Shown: positions 11,629-26,600 of the stretch, one piece after another | How the letters are laid out: each line of letters opens with the position of its first letter | Numbering within the stretch: the first letter of the stretch is position 1 | Assembly: GCA_017562135.1 (NCBI GenBank) | Contig: QEYB01000290.1 | Coordinates: forward strand, 868,001 to 932,000 | Direction of reading: 5' to 3' | Length of the DNA: 64,000 nucleotides | DNA from: Dipylidium caninum | Lineage: Eukaryota; Platyhelminthes; Cestoda; Cyclophyllidea; Dipylidiidae | The notes under the pieces: model-generated | Told to the model about the DNA's origin: nothing | Databases searched by the model: none | Seen by the model: only the letters and a program-made list of their open reading frames with translations | Position numbers and translations under genes: made by a program

Positions 11629-14600
11629 ATGCAGAAACATCTCATTTCCCAATGCATTCGCGAGTTAGAAGTGAGTCATACATCCGAATTTATACCAAAA
11701 CAATAATAATAAGGCTATATATTTGACATTAATAAAAACGAAACCTGCGATAATTGAGGGTAGCAGAGGACTTTTCTAACGAGCATCCCTCTCTTAAATA
11801 GGCCTCTGTTTTGCTGGAAATGGGGTTCAATTACTTCTACCCACCTGATCTCGAAAGTATCTATACAATGGATATTATTAGACTTGACAGACTATGGAGT
11901 GACTTATTGCGACTGATCCCGAGAAATGTCAATTGTGGCCAACCGTGTCACGACGCGTCTGTCGTTTCCTTCGACTCACTGAGACAAATTCTTGACCTTT
12001 TTGTGGAAGCTGTTGCCTGTGTTCAAAACGAGGGCGTGGTTTTAAGGCTTCTATGGTCCCTCGATCGCGGTATCGAACGCGGTTTGTTTTCGCCATTGTA
12101 CGCGGCTCTTAAAGTCAATCTTTGCATTTGTATTGTAGTATGTGAAGTTGGTCCATATCTCGTTTTAGTTATTTTGCCATATTTTGTACCCTATGCTGAG
12201 CCCCATATCGCAAACAAAACGCTACTCGCACATGTTATCCTATTGCCTTAATTTAACTAAGAGGAGTGTTTTTTTTTCACTTTTTACCTGAATTAATACA
12301 TGGACCTACGAATGTGTTTGGCTTTTAGACATGTCGCAAATGCCCTGCTATCTAGACGCGAGTTAACGGTTGATAACGAGGTGTTCTTTCAGAGTGTGTT
12401 TAAATTTTTGCTGAAACTGGTCTTCTACCTTGATTACAAGAGCAATCGGATGGTTTTTAGCAAAACAATAGACAAATCCTTCCACTTCGCTTCCGAAGCA
12501 CCAGACGGATATTCCTACAACCCAGCTGTTGAGGTGAAATTAATTTTAACTTATTATTAGAATGAAATTCAATGTTTTCTTTGTCGTAGTACATTCGTTT
12601 TTAGTTTCATAATAATTTTAGTCGTATCGAGAAATAGTAGGTCCTACTTAAAGATGACGTTTCGTTGCATGCGCCGAAGCAATAAAATATTTCGTAAATA
12701 TAGCTTTTTTGTCAGTTGTTGCACGGAAGACTGGTTGCATTTAGATGTGATTGTTTTGAATTCAGCCTTATTCACGAATTTTTTGGCTTCAGTTAATTCA
12801 AGTTCTGCTGTGCCGCGAAATTAATCTCCTCCCCGCCTATTTCACTATGTATGAACTTAACAAATTTCGAGGGGATAAGAGCATTCGCCCTAATAAAGTT
12901 AGTCATTTTACATGTTGACCCTTGGGGGTCGACCTTATTTTTCATTCATTTCTGGGTTCTTTTAGCTTATTGAAGCCGAAGTGGAGCGACTTATGGCGGA
13001 GTTCGACTTTCCACTACGTATTCTATACTCTTATCGTATGTACTTCATCTGTATTATTATAATTACCTGGTATTGCATTATTTTATGCTATGATAGCGTT
13101 ATTTAAAACCCGTTAATTGCAAATTAAAATGCCATGTAAAAGACAAATTTTATCCGAAACGCTTAGTTATTTTTATTACCTCAAAGAGTTTTTTCCATTT
13201 GCTTAATTTTGGTATTTTTCATGTTGGATGGACCTTTGTTGGATTTTAAGATTGTCCTGCTATCTGGGTAGTACTTGAAGCAAGATTAGATTAACTTGTT
13301 TTACTTGTTGCTACCTCGTGGTATCCAGCTGATAGGTTATTTGACAACAATTCATTCATTGAATTAGGCAAAGAGAGAGGAATGCTCCATTTTATCAATA
13401 TCCAAATTAACACATTTCATTTTGATGTTAATTATTTTGGGTATTACTTTGATAGCTGATAAGTGTTAATTCGGAACGCATTTTAGTTTATTGCTTCCGA
13501 TCAATTTACCATTTTGGGGCAAGTTGTGAGATTATTTGTTCCGTTTTGAAACCAATTCCACGTTGAATGTAAACGGATGAAGTTGTCAATGGACTAAACC
13601 CACACTGTGTTGCATCCTCTTCACCGAGCAGATGAATTGGATATGGTACCGATTGCTGGCATAACTCTGGAGAAGCACCCCTGTTTTCGATTGGACCCGA
13701 CTGAATTGACCCTCTCCATGTTGCGGCAGGCCATCCTTTATCCGCCCGCCTTCAGGGTCCGTCAGTTAGGGCTCGCGTGTGATCTTTTGGGACAATTACG
13801 CTGTACTCAGTTGGCTTCCAGCCTCCTAGCTTGTGATGATCGTCAAACTATGGTCAGCATATTCCCTTTTCTACATCCAGACTGAAAAAGATTATTTGGT
13901 TTATTGTCTGTATGATCTGCATCACATTTAGTCGTGGTTGAGTACCGGATATTAATTCAGTGTACTTTCTTGCCATTGCTGTCCATTTATACCTTTCCTT
14001 AAAAAACCATCAAATTTCGCCCCGATGTTATCGTGTTAAAACTATAAATAACGACATTTAATCTATATGTACGTTTCACGAAGTTCGATATACGCGCCAT
14101 GTGAGATTCATAGGCATGTACGCTCTCTTATCTCACAGTTTTTGATTAAACTATTGTTTCGGACATTATGATTTCCTCAATTATTTCTGTCTACGTTGAC
14201 TAACTCTAGTTGTTTGTCGGTTACCTTGTGCGTACACAGACATGATGTAGCTTCCAAATTGCGGGGTCACCTTATCTGTCTTCCTTGCTTCTGTATTTCA
14301 TTGCTGCCCAGCCTTACCTCTACCTGTAGTTTACGATTTTAGTAAGCATCTGATTTATAAGTTTTACCTGTTATTGGCCGATTTTTCGGCAAAAAAAACT
14401 GCCATACAATCTGAAAATTAAAAAGAAGACAAAAATAGCATTTACACGCATTGGTTAACCACCATACAGTAAGTATAAAAAGGGAAGATATTGAGTATGA
14501 GGAGACTACAACGGAAGAATTCTATTGTAGGACGAGATAAAGTGTAAATTTTGCCGCAAAAATCGGCCGGCGACATATACAATTTATAAATTAAATGCTT

Positions 14601-17600
14601 GCTAAAATTTTCTCTTACCCTTATTATATGGTGGTTAACCAACGCGTTGAAATGTCTTTTTTATTGTCCTCCTGTTAATTGTCAGCTTGTATGGCAGTAA
14701 TTTTTTTTTGAACTCACTAAAGTGAAGGATTTTTAAAAGGAATGATCTCGTCCAAATATGAACTGGCGTGATTAATTTCCTTTTACTACCCTCCATAATT
14801 TGTTAACCTTCGGTGATGGTGCGAGAGTGCTACTTCGCTCTTGTCATGCAGAAACCTCACATGACGTTGGTGGGCCTGGCCATTAGTGAGTTGATATTTT
14901 CGGTGATGGAGATTACGGAGGAAGAGAAGCGCACCGACTGGACAATCCGGATATTCAGTCATTTGGCGGGTCTTGTAATTTGTTTCGTTGTCGACCGTGT
15001 CGTGCGTCTCAATGACATCATCTCCAAGCTCAATGCCAAGGTAACACCGCTTGTTCTCACTGTCGCCATGTTTTACTACATGAATGGCTAGGTGCTCTGG
15101 AATAAACACCGGTTGCTTACTGAGAGGATTAAAATAAAAAGGTAACATTTTTAGCATGACATCCGTCTTGGTTAAGATTTACAACGCGGTCTATCAACTC
15201 TTAAATTTTATCCATATTGTTCGGCGATTTAAATATATTTGTGAAATATATTTTTTTGACTTAATTATAAAATGTTTTGGCGAATTAATCTAATAAACAG
15301 AATATTTTCAGATTTTCTGCATGTTCCTACTCATTTGCGTGAGAAGTTTTTTGGTACTAATACCATTTTATGGTTACCTCACCAGTTAATTTTCCTAAGT
15401 TTTTGTAAAAAAATACAGCCATCTCGTCAACAAAATTGATTGCATCTAGTCTAGTTGAGAAAGATCCGAATTCTACTAGTGGATTCCTGTCGCCTACTGG
15501 AGTCGTGCTTTAGTTTTACCTTTTGATTGGATTTGAACAGTCACTTATATGGTCGTATCTCAAAAATTCATGGAGTGAAAAGTACTTGAGGGATTTGTTT
15601 ATTCAAGTTTCGAGGTTTGTTCGAACTTCTCTCTAGGCCACCGTTTTCATAAGTTTTACATATGCTATGGAACCAGCTTCCCTAAATATGTCAAATTTAC
15701 CAAGATTCTGTTTGCATTTCCTATTTTCTGCAGCTTTTTCTAAGGATGCAGTTTTTAACTGAATATTTGATAGTGTAACTAATGAGTTTATTATCGACAT
15801 TGCTTTCAAACCCTATTTGCATTCATTAATGAGATGATAATGAAGTAAAAATCGTCCTTTTTTTTCAGATCACCGGGAGGATTTGGCCTATCTCCCGTCA
15901 CTTTGTAATGTGGTTTACTCTCGTGTGTATGTCGGGTTTCGTTGGGAAAAACAAGGTTATTCTGATCACCTTTTCCCTCTACTTAATGCTTCAATATCTC
16001 ACTAATACGAACATAGTTGGCTTTTAATACTGCGCAAAGTATAATTCATTCTATCGGACATCATTTATAAATGATATGCACACTTAAGACTGTTTTGACG
16101 GATGTGATCTTTCCATGATAATTTCTAGTATTTATAAAGTGGTTACTTTTTTTATCCCTACCGCTACTATTTAGTTGACTGACTTTGTGTCGTGCCTGCG
16201 TCTTTTCGACCAACTCTTCCCAGAGGCCGATGAGCTGGATAACGGAGCGATGCAGCGTTTAGAGGATCTTTGGGCAGAAGATCCGGGCTGCTGGGGCACT
16301 AAACACCGGCCTATCACCTTGAAGACTCTGGAGACAATGAGTTTGGACGGCTCTGACCTACGCTTTATTCTCTTCTCACCTGATCGCCTCTTTGGACGTT
16401 CCCTCTCTGACAATTTTCAGTTAGATATGAATGGAAACGGAGGAGAAAAAGAGCCAACAGATACAAATGAAATGGAAGGAGAATTGGATGTTGCAATAAA
16501 TGGTGTTGATGATTGTATTGAGTATTCAGATAACGATGATGAAGATGATAATATTACGAGTGGTAGTGAAGAAGAGTATTCTTCCGAGGAACTAGACTCA
16601 TCTTGTGAGTTTTACGAATACTTTTACTCCTACAACTGAAATCGCCTAATCAATGCGTTATAGCCTTTCAGAAAGACTTTTACCCTTCGCTAGGATTGAT
16701 TTCTGGGTTTTTTCTTAATCTTGTGCCAAATCTCCCTGAGCATTGTCTTTCCTACAGGAGCAATACTTTTAATCCAACTTTTTTTGCACAGGAGAACAGG
16801 GTCTATTCGTCTCGACCCCCAAATACATTTTCTGCATTTGTATGCTTTAATGTTAACTGCCTCATTTGTTGTGTTCGAAAAACCTTTGGAATTTAAATTC
16901 AGCACAGTAGATAAAGAAACAGTAGCTTGTAATGGCTTATTATACATCTATTCTTATTATTTTGTACAGCTCCAAAGAGGCCAAAGACGGAATTAAAGAG
17001 GGGGGAAAGAGCGAACAAGAGGCGAGAGGAGGATATGACACACCTGGTGGCAGCGTCGGCGTGTGCGTGGGAGATGGTCCTACAAATGAATAGTGGGGGC
17101 GAGGAGGCGGGAATTAGTGGTGGCAGCGGCATTAGTGCCTCGGGAGGAACTGGTGGACGTGCAGCTAAAGAATGTCATCTACCTCGTACCATACCGCCTC
17201 TATTGTATCCCCTGCAGGCGCAAATTGCCAGCTGGTTGGAGCACCTCAAAGAAGCCTGCGTCGGTGGTGTTGGTGGAAGTGGTGTTGTCCCAGAATCCAC
17301 CGAAAATTCGGTTGAGGCCCAGACCCCCCATGTGGTTCAATCTCTCTCATGGTTGGAGTTCATCGTAACACTAAATACTTGTGAGTTTTTATTTTTACAC
17401 CTCTCAAATGCCTATTTATCTTACTCTCCTTTTATAACATATGATCGGCTTTGTATTGTTACCGGAAGAATTACCTTGGGTTTCTGTTACGAGGTGTTAA
17501 TTTAGGAAAAAACAGATTAGTATTTGTGCGACATGATACTTGTCCCCAACTGATTTGTTGTTGCAACCGGTAACCTAAATAAGTGCTTAAGGAAGCAGAT

Positions 17601-20600
17601 TTTACTTTTGGTGGTGTTGAAAGTGATCGTACGGTTCTATTTGAATAACATTGAATGTGGGCCGATTGCAAGGCTTCTCATCCACCTTAATTTATTTCTT
17701 TACTTTTTGCAGATTCTCCAAACGAGAATTTGCAGATTACACGAAGCGTAGTCACTTCATTTTGGTTGCCAAACAACAATCCTCTTCCGGGAATAGGTGG
17801 TGGTCTACCACTTAACAATGGCCCATTCACACTGCCTTACGGTTTGAGTGGGGCAGGTCGACTCGTCCCCCTCTCTCATAGGCTCATACGAAAAATGTCC
17901 ATTCACCTTCAAATGATGTACATTTGAAAGCTTTTTTGCTTATTTTCCTTTTTCATTTATACTTGATGAAGAAAATGACTTACCTTTTCTGTTCAGATTC
18001 TGCAATGAGATGCGCCAAAAACTGAGTGAAATGACTAAACCGCCCTGTGAGGAGTCGGGACTTGCTTATCTCACGTCACCGGCCACTTTAGAAACATTCA
18101 GTCGATTCCTCTCTTATCAAGTTGAAAAAAATCTAATCATTCCCATTCGGAGTGAGTCAAATGGCATTTTATCAATATATAATCTAAAGAAACGATCATC
18201 AAAAACATTTATACTTTTGAAGTACAGAATTCCCTTAATCGTACGTAAACCAGTTCGTTTTGGCCAGACGAGGAAAATGCTTGTGCCTTATAATTGCTGA
18301 GGCGGGTTCCATGTTTGTAATTTATCTTTTTTTGACTCAAAATTGCATTTATTTTAGATATATATCGTCGTATGCTGCTCGACAGTGGCCCTATAAACGT
18401 CCCCCTTTTCTACCAACCAACTGAATCTGGCGGTGGCACCCAGGACGAATGCTACCCCCCAATACACGACGACTTTTACGCCCTTACGTTTTGGTTTGAT
18501 CTTCTCGGTCATCGATTGGTTGAAGCTTTACCTGTTGAGCACCGACTGAGCTATCGCGACGAACTCTTCCTTAGGGTGGACTTGGAGTCCCATGAACTCA
18601 TCTACGCGTACGATTAACATATTCTATTGGTGATTTATTTTAAACGTTGGAGTTTTGAGGTTCCGATGAGGCTAAATTAATCATTCACACATAACCACAT
18701 CCTTAGGGTATTGGTAAAGACTCAGCTCTCTACTATCGCATCAAGGCCTACGTTTTGGCCGATTTGGGGGTCCTTTTACAATCTAAATAGTGAGACGTAG
18801 TTCTTATTATTAATAAAGACTTCAGCATTATTGCTTTGGTGTCTCCAGACTCGATTGGACTATTGTTCAATTCTCCCGACGTATTCTCACTCCGGACTGC
18901 GTCCTCTACAACCTTCAGTCGTCTTCATTTCAACAGCAACCGTCACAACAAATACTGCCTCCTTTGCATTCACGCGAGATGACTTCACGTGTCATTTTGT
19001 TCTCCACCCTTCAGGCCGTTTGTGCTTATGGTAGGTCTATGTCTTTTAACTCATCCAACAATTATATCCCACAAGAATGATTTCGTCTAATTTTGGTCAT
19101 TAAAACACGGGCTTTATTCATGTCTATACAATTTTCTCGGTAAGGTACATTAAGTAAAAAGTTCAGGAATATGAGGTTGTCATTTGACGTAAAACGATTT
19201 ACCTCTGAATCTTTCAGAATCCAGCTTTTGATTATAGGAGGTATTAATCAGTTACTTAGAATAATGTCGACTTCAAAAAAGACATTGGGTCGTCTACAGT
19301 CCGTCCACAGGCCACTGCTCCAAACAAATGCTTCGAGCTGTTGTTTTCTCAAAGAAACTAGCTTTGGGAGAAGAAAAGATTGGCACGATCACTTGAGTAG
19401 ACGATGATATGGTGTCACAGTCAGTATATGTGGCTTTGACAAAACCTGCCAACTTCGCAGTTTAGACGTGGGACTCGGATTGCACTAGTGAGTACTTAAC
19501 AGTGAGATGCGAGGTCGATCCCTCCCTTCATGAAAATGACTGAGGTAGACAAATCGTTGTCTCGGGGAGACATCTAAAGTGGGTTATTTTAGCTCTGTTT
19601 CCTAAAAAAACTCAATTATATTTGAGTGTCCTGCATGAAGGATTCATCGGTAGCATGGATTAGCAAACCAAATTGACTACTTTATTAACCAAAGCTTATG
19701 CTGTCTCCTCTAGCTTCAAAATCGAGATATATTCGGAGATTTTGCTATTAACTTTTTTTTAGAGGCCGGTGAAGCGCGCTCTCAAACGGAGGAACAACTG
19801 ATTAGATGTCAAATAAAGGAGCAACTGTTGATAGTGCGAGCGGAGACAAGGGCTATCTTTGGTGAAGAATGCGGTCGCTTTCAACTGCCTGCGGTTATTG
19901 CACGCCTCGCCGACCTCCTGCCCGCCTCCATCTTCGCCACACCTGTCTTCACCACTTCGCCTCAACCGCCTATCTTCATGTCTGAAGCGTCTGAGACTTC
20001 CGAAACAGACACTTACTTTGTTCTGCGTGAAAGACTTATGCTCTCTGTTCACGAGCTGTACAATTCACTCATGCCTGAGTCGGGTAGACATTTGTTTGCT
20101 TATCTTTAGCCATATTCTTAGCTTCCTTTTAATGGTAATTGTTCTAATGTTTTAGGGGGAGGCGGTGATTTAAAATGGGGAGATCTAAATTTAGCAAATG
20201 AGCGCAGTTTTTGGTGAGTTTCAACTCCTCAGACCCATTATTTTTTTACTTCTATTGTTCGTGAATGAATTTCTTTTTTTACTTTAGTGTTATCGTCGCG
20301 ACATTAATCAACGAGAAGACGCACCTGCCACTCGCCCTCTTAAAGTACGTTTCATTCGCAGATATTATTTTTTTTATCCTACTCTTAAACATGCTCACAT
20401 AAACTTGAATATCAACTTGGTAAGATGAATTCTTATCAAATGTTTGAATTTGGTATCTTAAAATCTCACTTTACTTTAGCAATATTCTACAGTTGCCGCC
20501 ATCAACAGTGAATGCTCAAGTGAAGGTGTTATGTGAGTACTTGGTTATAGAAATCTGTAAATTTGAGGAGTTGGATCGCCGGGACCTTCCCTTACCTGCA

Positions 20601-23600
20601 CACGTATATACACCCTGTAGAGTGAGTTAGGTTGCTTCCCATTTGCCTTCTATTTGGGTCTTACGTCGTACACGTCAAATAGACTCGTTTCCTTTCTCGC
20701 TCGCTTTAGTTACTTTCTGCTGTTGTCACTTTTTGTGTCCAATATGGAATAATTACAATGGATCGTCTCTTACTTTATCTCGTAAGTGAATTTATTCCTT
20801 ATACTTTCCTTGGTTCAAATCCCAGAAAGAATATTTGAGGTTTCTAGAGTCGTAGATTCGACTGTTCTTTTAACAATGTGATTAAAAGATGGCATTTTTG
20901 CGTGTCTGCATATTATAGTTTAAGTAAATGCTACTAGTAGGAACTCAGTGTTATAATTAAAGCTTAATCATCATTACTTTATTCAACTTCAGTTTGTTCG
21001 TTCAAATTACTCGCCAATTGATGTTGCCGCTGCTCATAGCATCGCCCTATTCCTTATCACTCAATGTCCCCAAGTCGTACAAGCCATCAAGGCCGTCGGT
21101 GATTTCGTAAGATTTTTTGATTTTCCTTTTCAACCTCTTATCAACCTCCTAATCTTACTCCTAACCGATCAAAAAAAGCGTCTAGACGAAATGAATGAAA
21201 GCCGCCTTTCTTGTTGATTCACAATCTGCCTTTAAAGTGCATCTGTAGCACCACTTCCACTTACGTTTCAGATTCAATCTCAAATTTTGAACCAATAAGT
21301 GGAACTGGCAACAAGCTGACAGCTTTACCTTTGAATGGGTAAAAAGTAAAGTTCATAAAGGGACAATGTGCCGAATTGAAGTACATTTGTGGCTTTTCTA
21401 AGTAATGGGTCACATCTCAGGCACACCTTAGAAATTGGGACAGCTTTGACTCAAACCCACCTTCGGCGGTATTTGAGTCAAGACGATTTTACAAGGGGGT
21501 TGGAGGCTGCGGGTGAGGATTCGGACATCTTAACGATAACGAAAAAATATTAGTTTGGAAACTATGAAACTGGCTTTTTTTGCTTACTTTGTTTCAGCTG
21601 AGCCTGCGAGACGTACACTGTAACGTACGCGTAATATTTATCTTTATAAATGTTAAACACACTCATTTTGTAAAATTTTCCCGTGTTTGTACCCCATTTT
21701 TATTTTATTTTTTGCTGAAAACAGATGGAAACAAACCGCGATTTATGTTTACTTTCCCTGTAAGAGCTCGTAGTGAATTGTTGCGCAGCCTGAGCTTCGA
21801 GAACCGTTAATGAAGCATCCGGGAGAGGATCCACTGATGAAATAAACGCTCCATTTTGGTTCCATAAATTTTGCCTCGGCGATTTCAGTATCGTGAAGAA
21901 GTCGCGAGGAAAACCACCGACGCATGTGGGTTACAAGGAGGAAGTAAGGACAACTATAGAACCCGATCCACATGGCTGTGTTAAAATATCGGCGTGCAAT
22001 AAGTGATTTTAAGAACATAGACTCATACGTGCAGTAGAAACCGACGAAACTGGAGGTGATAGACAGACCGCTATACATGATTACCGTTTTCACATCAGTT
22101 TTACCCCCTCTGGTGAAATGTGGATTTTGTACAACAATGGAAAACGATCAAGCAAATGGGTAGATAAGAACACATCCCTTCCCTCCCCCATCGAACACAT
22201 CCTTAAGCCTAAATCTCGTCAATAAACCATTACCTTATGGTGGAAGGCCCAAGGAGCGGCCCATTATTCCTTTCTACAACCAGGCGAAGGCGAGTTCTAC
22301 TATGAAATTGATGTCATACATGAGAGGAAATTTAAAAGGACAAAATAACCAACATCGCTCAATCGACACTACGACCACAAAGTTTTATTTCCTGTTGACA
22401 AAGTAACCTCTCCGCAGTATGAAATTTTACCACATTATTTAAAAAAAAAAACATTAAAGAACTTCGAATCGTTTATTAACCCTAAGAATATGTTTTTTTT
22501 CCAAAAGGGATATATGACTTCCTCGATCTTTGGCAGAAAGCCGTAGATTCCAATGGTAATTATTTCAATTAAATTTAGTAAATAATGCAAAAAGTTGTAC
22601 TTTTTGGTTACTACTTTCATAAAACGTTCTTTTCATGGTTCCCAACCTAGTAATTTTATCGTGTACAGTGTTTGTGAATCTTTTTTCTACTAATCGTGTC
22701 CGTGTCCGCGTCGGTGTTGATGGCTGATCAGTAGCAGATAAATTTGTTAGTGAAGTATAAAGAGGTCGTGCTACAATTGGAGAAACTCGAGATGTCGTTA
22801 AATGCCCGGTTGGGATCTTTTAACCCACTATAATTCTGTCATGGCAGCCGAGTTATTTTTGGCAAAACTCATCCATGTTTGTAGGGGAATCAGAATTTGT
22901 TCTTTAATCTTCTGGATGAATTTAGAGTGCTTCGGTGTCAGGTGGGGAATATCTTTTTTTTGTACTCTCAGGATTGCATGAAGAACTTAATTGCAGATAC
23001 GTTTATTCACTGAAAATTTTTTTTCTTATACCCTAAGGCCTCAAATTCCCCAAATATCCTTTCAAGTCGTCGATGGCCAGAGCTATTAAAACGTCTACAC
23101 GACATTCTCCCCGAAAAACAGGTAATTTATTTACCACAACATACCAACGGCCACAATGACACACCGTCGTCGACAGTACTACGCCGGCGGCCAAGCCAGC
23201 CTGTTTATTACGATCATCTCGTCCTTCGCCTCATCCCTGTTCTGGAGATTATCCTCACATCCTTCCTCGGTAACCCACCGCCCCTCCTCCAGCTCGCTCG
23301 CTTCTGTGACCTCATCTCACCTCTTTTCAGACTCCACTGTAAGTCATTAGACATGGTTGTCCCTCTTGCTAACATCCCACCCGTCTTCTGACTTCCGCTT
23401 CTAATACCTGTCCTTCACACTCAATAAATCTCAACCCGATCAACCTATACTCTAATTTAGATGGACTATGTTATATCCCGAGATTCGCCTTCTTTTTATT
23501 GGCCCTTTTTGATCATACAAATTACACCTTTATCTGACAGTTGGAGAACTACCATAATACAAGTCTCTAATGTCCTAACATGATTCTCGTACAAAATAAC

Positions 23601-26600
23601 ACATTCTTGCTAACCTCACACTTGGAAATTAATGGTGTTCATTTGACTATTGCGTGAAACATTTCGAGTAAGTCAGACCTACCAAACGTAGAAACTGGCC
23701 TTAGCGATTCCATCAATTCCAATTCTTCGATCATCTGTCCTCTTTGCTTGTCAATTCAAGTAGTTTTCAAATAAGGTCGTTCCATGTAATGAGGTAATTT
23801 AAAATTCCCTTAGTCTTTTTCTCCTTTCTATGTTTTATCTTTTTACACAAAAGTATGTTTGGCTTCAGGTTTTTTCAAGTCTACATTTTCATGATAAAAT
23901 CTATTTTGAGCTGTCTTACTTCTTGTTTGTCGAGGTCATTTGCTTTTTTCCAAAAAAATAGCCCATCCAATGAGCCTCTGCTTCATTCTTCTGCGCGGCC
24001 AGTTTCACCACTTTAGTAGTGGAGCAGCGTCCGCTTCAGCAGTGGCTGCAGTAGTGAGTGGAGCATCACAAGGTGCAAACACGCCTACTACTCCCGGTGG
24101 CGGGCCGTTGCAACAACTGACCTGGCGCAACCCTACCCAGGTGGACAAGGTGGCCTGCCAACTCATTCTGCGTTGTATTCTACGCGTCCACCAAGCCCTG
24201 GCCGTGCGAGCTAACGCCAATCGGGAGTGCGCGCAAGCCTTCATGGAAAGTGAGCAAAAAGGTGAGACCTAAAGTGTCAACGCGAAAAGTTATGACCTGA
24301 ACATCCTTCTGAGGGCACTGATTGTCTCCCATTTTTGATGTCATTTTTCAAATTAAGAAATTTTAAAATAGGGGTCGGGCGACTTAGTAATTTACATTCA
24401 CTTGCGTTTTCGGGCATCCATTATACGGAGTAATCGGTTCTCTGCTGTCTTTGTAACACCCTTTTCGACTAGTTAGGTATTTTGGCTTCCTAAGCTGCAT
24501 GTTTCTCAAAGTGGGATTGCAGCAGTTACTTCGGGCACATCAAAGTTATGCTCGGACGAAAACATTCGAAATTTGGCAAAAAATTTTTTACCTCGACCGA
24601 TTTATGAATCCTGCCTAGATTGGGAAAAACGTTTGAAAAAGGCAATTGCTTCTTTCGGTTACAGTTTGTGGTCTTCTCTCCCCACCGGCCTGGGCAATCC
24701 TCGATGCGTTACATGAGGCGGCATTGCGCGCCTGCACCTCCAATGTCCACCCCACGGATGCCGACTTCACCGATTGCCTTCGAACGGCTTACGGTGCAGA
24801 CACGGAAATCCGTCTCGCCTCTACTCTCAATAAGGTCACCGAAGAGACCTCTCTCGAGCTCGAGTCTCATCTCGCGCGTCTCCTTCAGCCTGTTGTTGAC
24901 GGTTAGTTCTCTTTTCCCTAGCAGTCTCTTTTATTGGATTTAACATGGATATGATACAGTTTTTTTCTTTGAATATTTGTTAATCTAAGCCGCTTCATGT
25001 CGTCGCCATGTTATTTCAAAAATTAAGAGTCGCCTTTCAACCCTGTTGGCAATTAGGTTATTTTGTGTTGATTTCTCCCTATCTCATTGGAGTCATAGGA
25101 ATTTTTTTCATTAAAATATATTGATGGTTTTTTGACGATTGTGCGGGACCAAATATATTCGGTGTGAACCCACGTTTTGGTGTGTTTTTATCCTACTTAC
25201 GGTTTCTTCCATCTGCGTTATTTTTGGTCCATTGAATCTTGCCACTACGGTTAGTAGATTGTACGCGTAGAAAAAAGGAAGGCAACTAGTTGAAGCAAAG
25301 TTAGTAACAATATGGATGCTTGCCCCTTGCTACTGACAGCTATGACGCGACACGGACTGCGTGGGGTACCTTCAGCGTGGCGTGATTGGCGCAGTGAGGA
25401 GAACGTGAACCCTCAGGCCGCGGGCATCTACGCAGTGGCAGTCGAGCTGATGGCCCTTCATCCCCCCTCCGACACTTCGCGAGTTTCCCACGCTGCCGCC
25501 TGTCTTATGGAGTGCCTCCGAAAACGGTGAGCCCCCTTTTGTTACCGGCCTTTGCAGTATTTCCCATTAAAACACCTATCTATTGAGTTGTCCTCCGAAC
25601 AGTCATTTAAAACTTACAAATTACACAAATTGCGCGTGAAACTAAACTTGCATCTTTTTTCAGCTCAAGTTCAAGTGATTTTCAGAAATGGCTTAACGTT
25701 ACCGGTGCCCTTGTCTCAACCTTACCGGTAAGTTTGGTCTTTATTGCACCTTGATACGGTGTAAACTGATTGGCACAGACGTTAATATTTGCTATATTTC
25801 TCTTTAACTTCCCACTTCGTGACCGCGAACCAACTCATTCAGTCTTGATAAATAAATCAAGAGCGTCTCTAGAAATCTCTTTTCGGTAATTTTGGTTTAG
25901 CCGATATGGCAAAGACAAGATATAGCCGTTATACGTTTTTCACCTTATGCCAAGCCTTTAAAGCATTCAGTCCTGGATATATATTTAATTTAACTGCGCT
26001 CTCAATATCCGCCTTCTAGTTTGTCTTTCGTCACAATATACTCTGCCTGACATGCACCCTCATCCACGATCCCTGCTTCAATGACACAGAGCAGTGGCCT
26101 TTGACCCTTCTGACTCTGAAGACGGGTACTGAAACCTCACCTTACCCACCGGCACAGCTGTTAAAGGTATTTCGTCGACGTCGCTCCCTCACTGGCCATC
26201 CGGCCCAACTTACCGTCTTCAAGGAGGAGAAGGAGGCCGAGGAGGCAGAGTTGAAAGCCTGTCAGGCGCCTGGTGAGGAGACTAACTGGGAGGTGTTGGG
26301 TCGTCCACACACCTCATCGGTGCGGTTTTTTGAAACTATTCTACCCCCCCAACTGCCCCAAGGAGAGCCTCTGCCCAACCACCTCTTCAAGGCCGCTGTT
26401 TGGCATGCTATCTGGAGTCATGCCAATTTGAATGAAAATCCAACATTACTCCGGTGAGGACCTCCAGTCTCTTTGGCTAATGTTCGGAATTTAGTGGTTA
26501 TTTTATATCTGTTAACTGGGAATGAATGTCTGGTGACCAACTAGCAATATCCTTCACACTTCAATAAATCTCTTTTCTTGAAGCATTTTCGACGAATTTG

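Noticed and set aside
20810..20840. tRNA-like T-arm sequence (GGTTCAAATCCC)
   Set aside because: No matching acceptor, D or anticodon arms around it; it lies in a MED23 intron.
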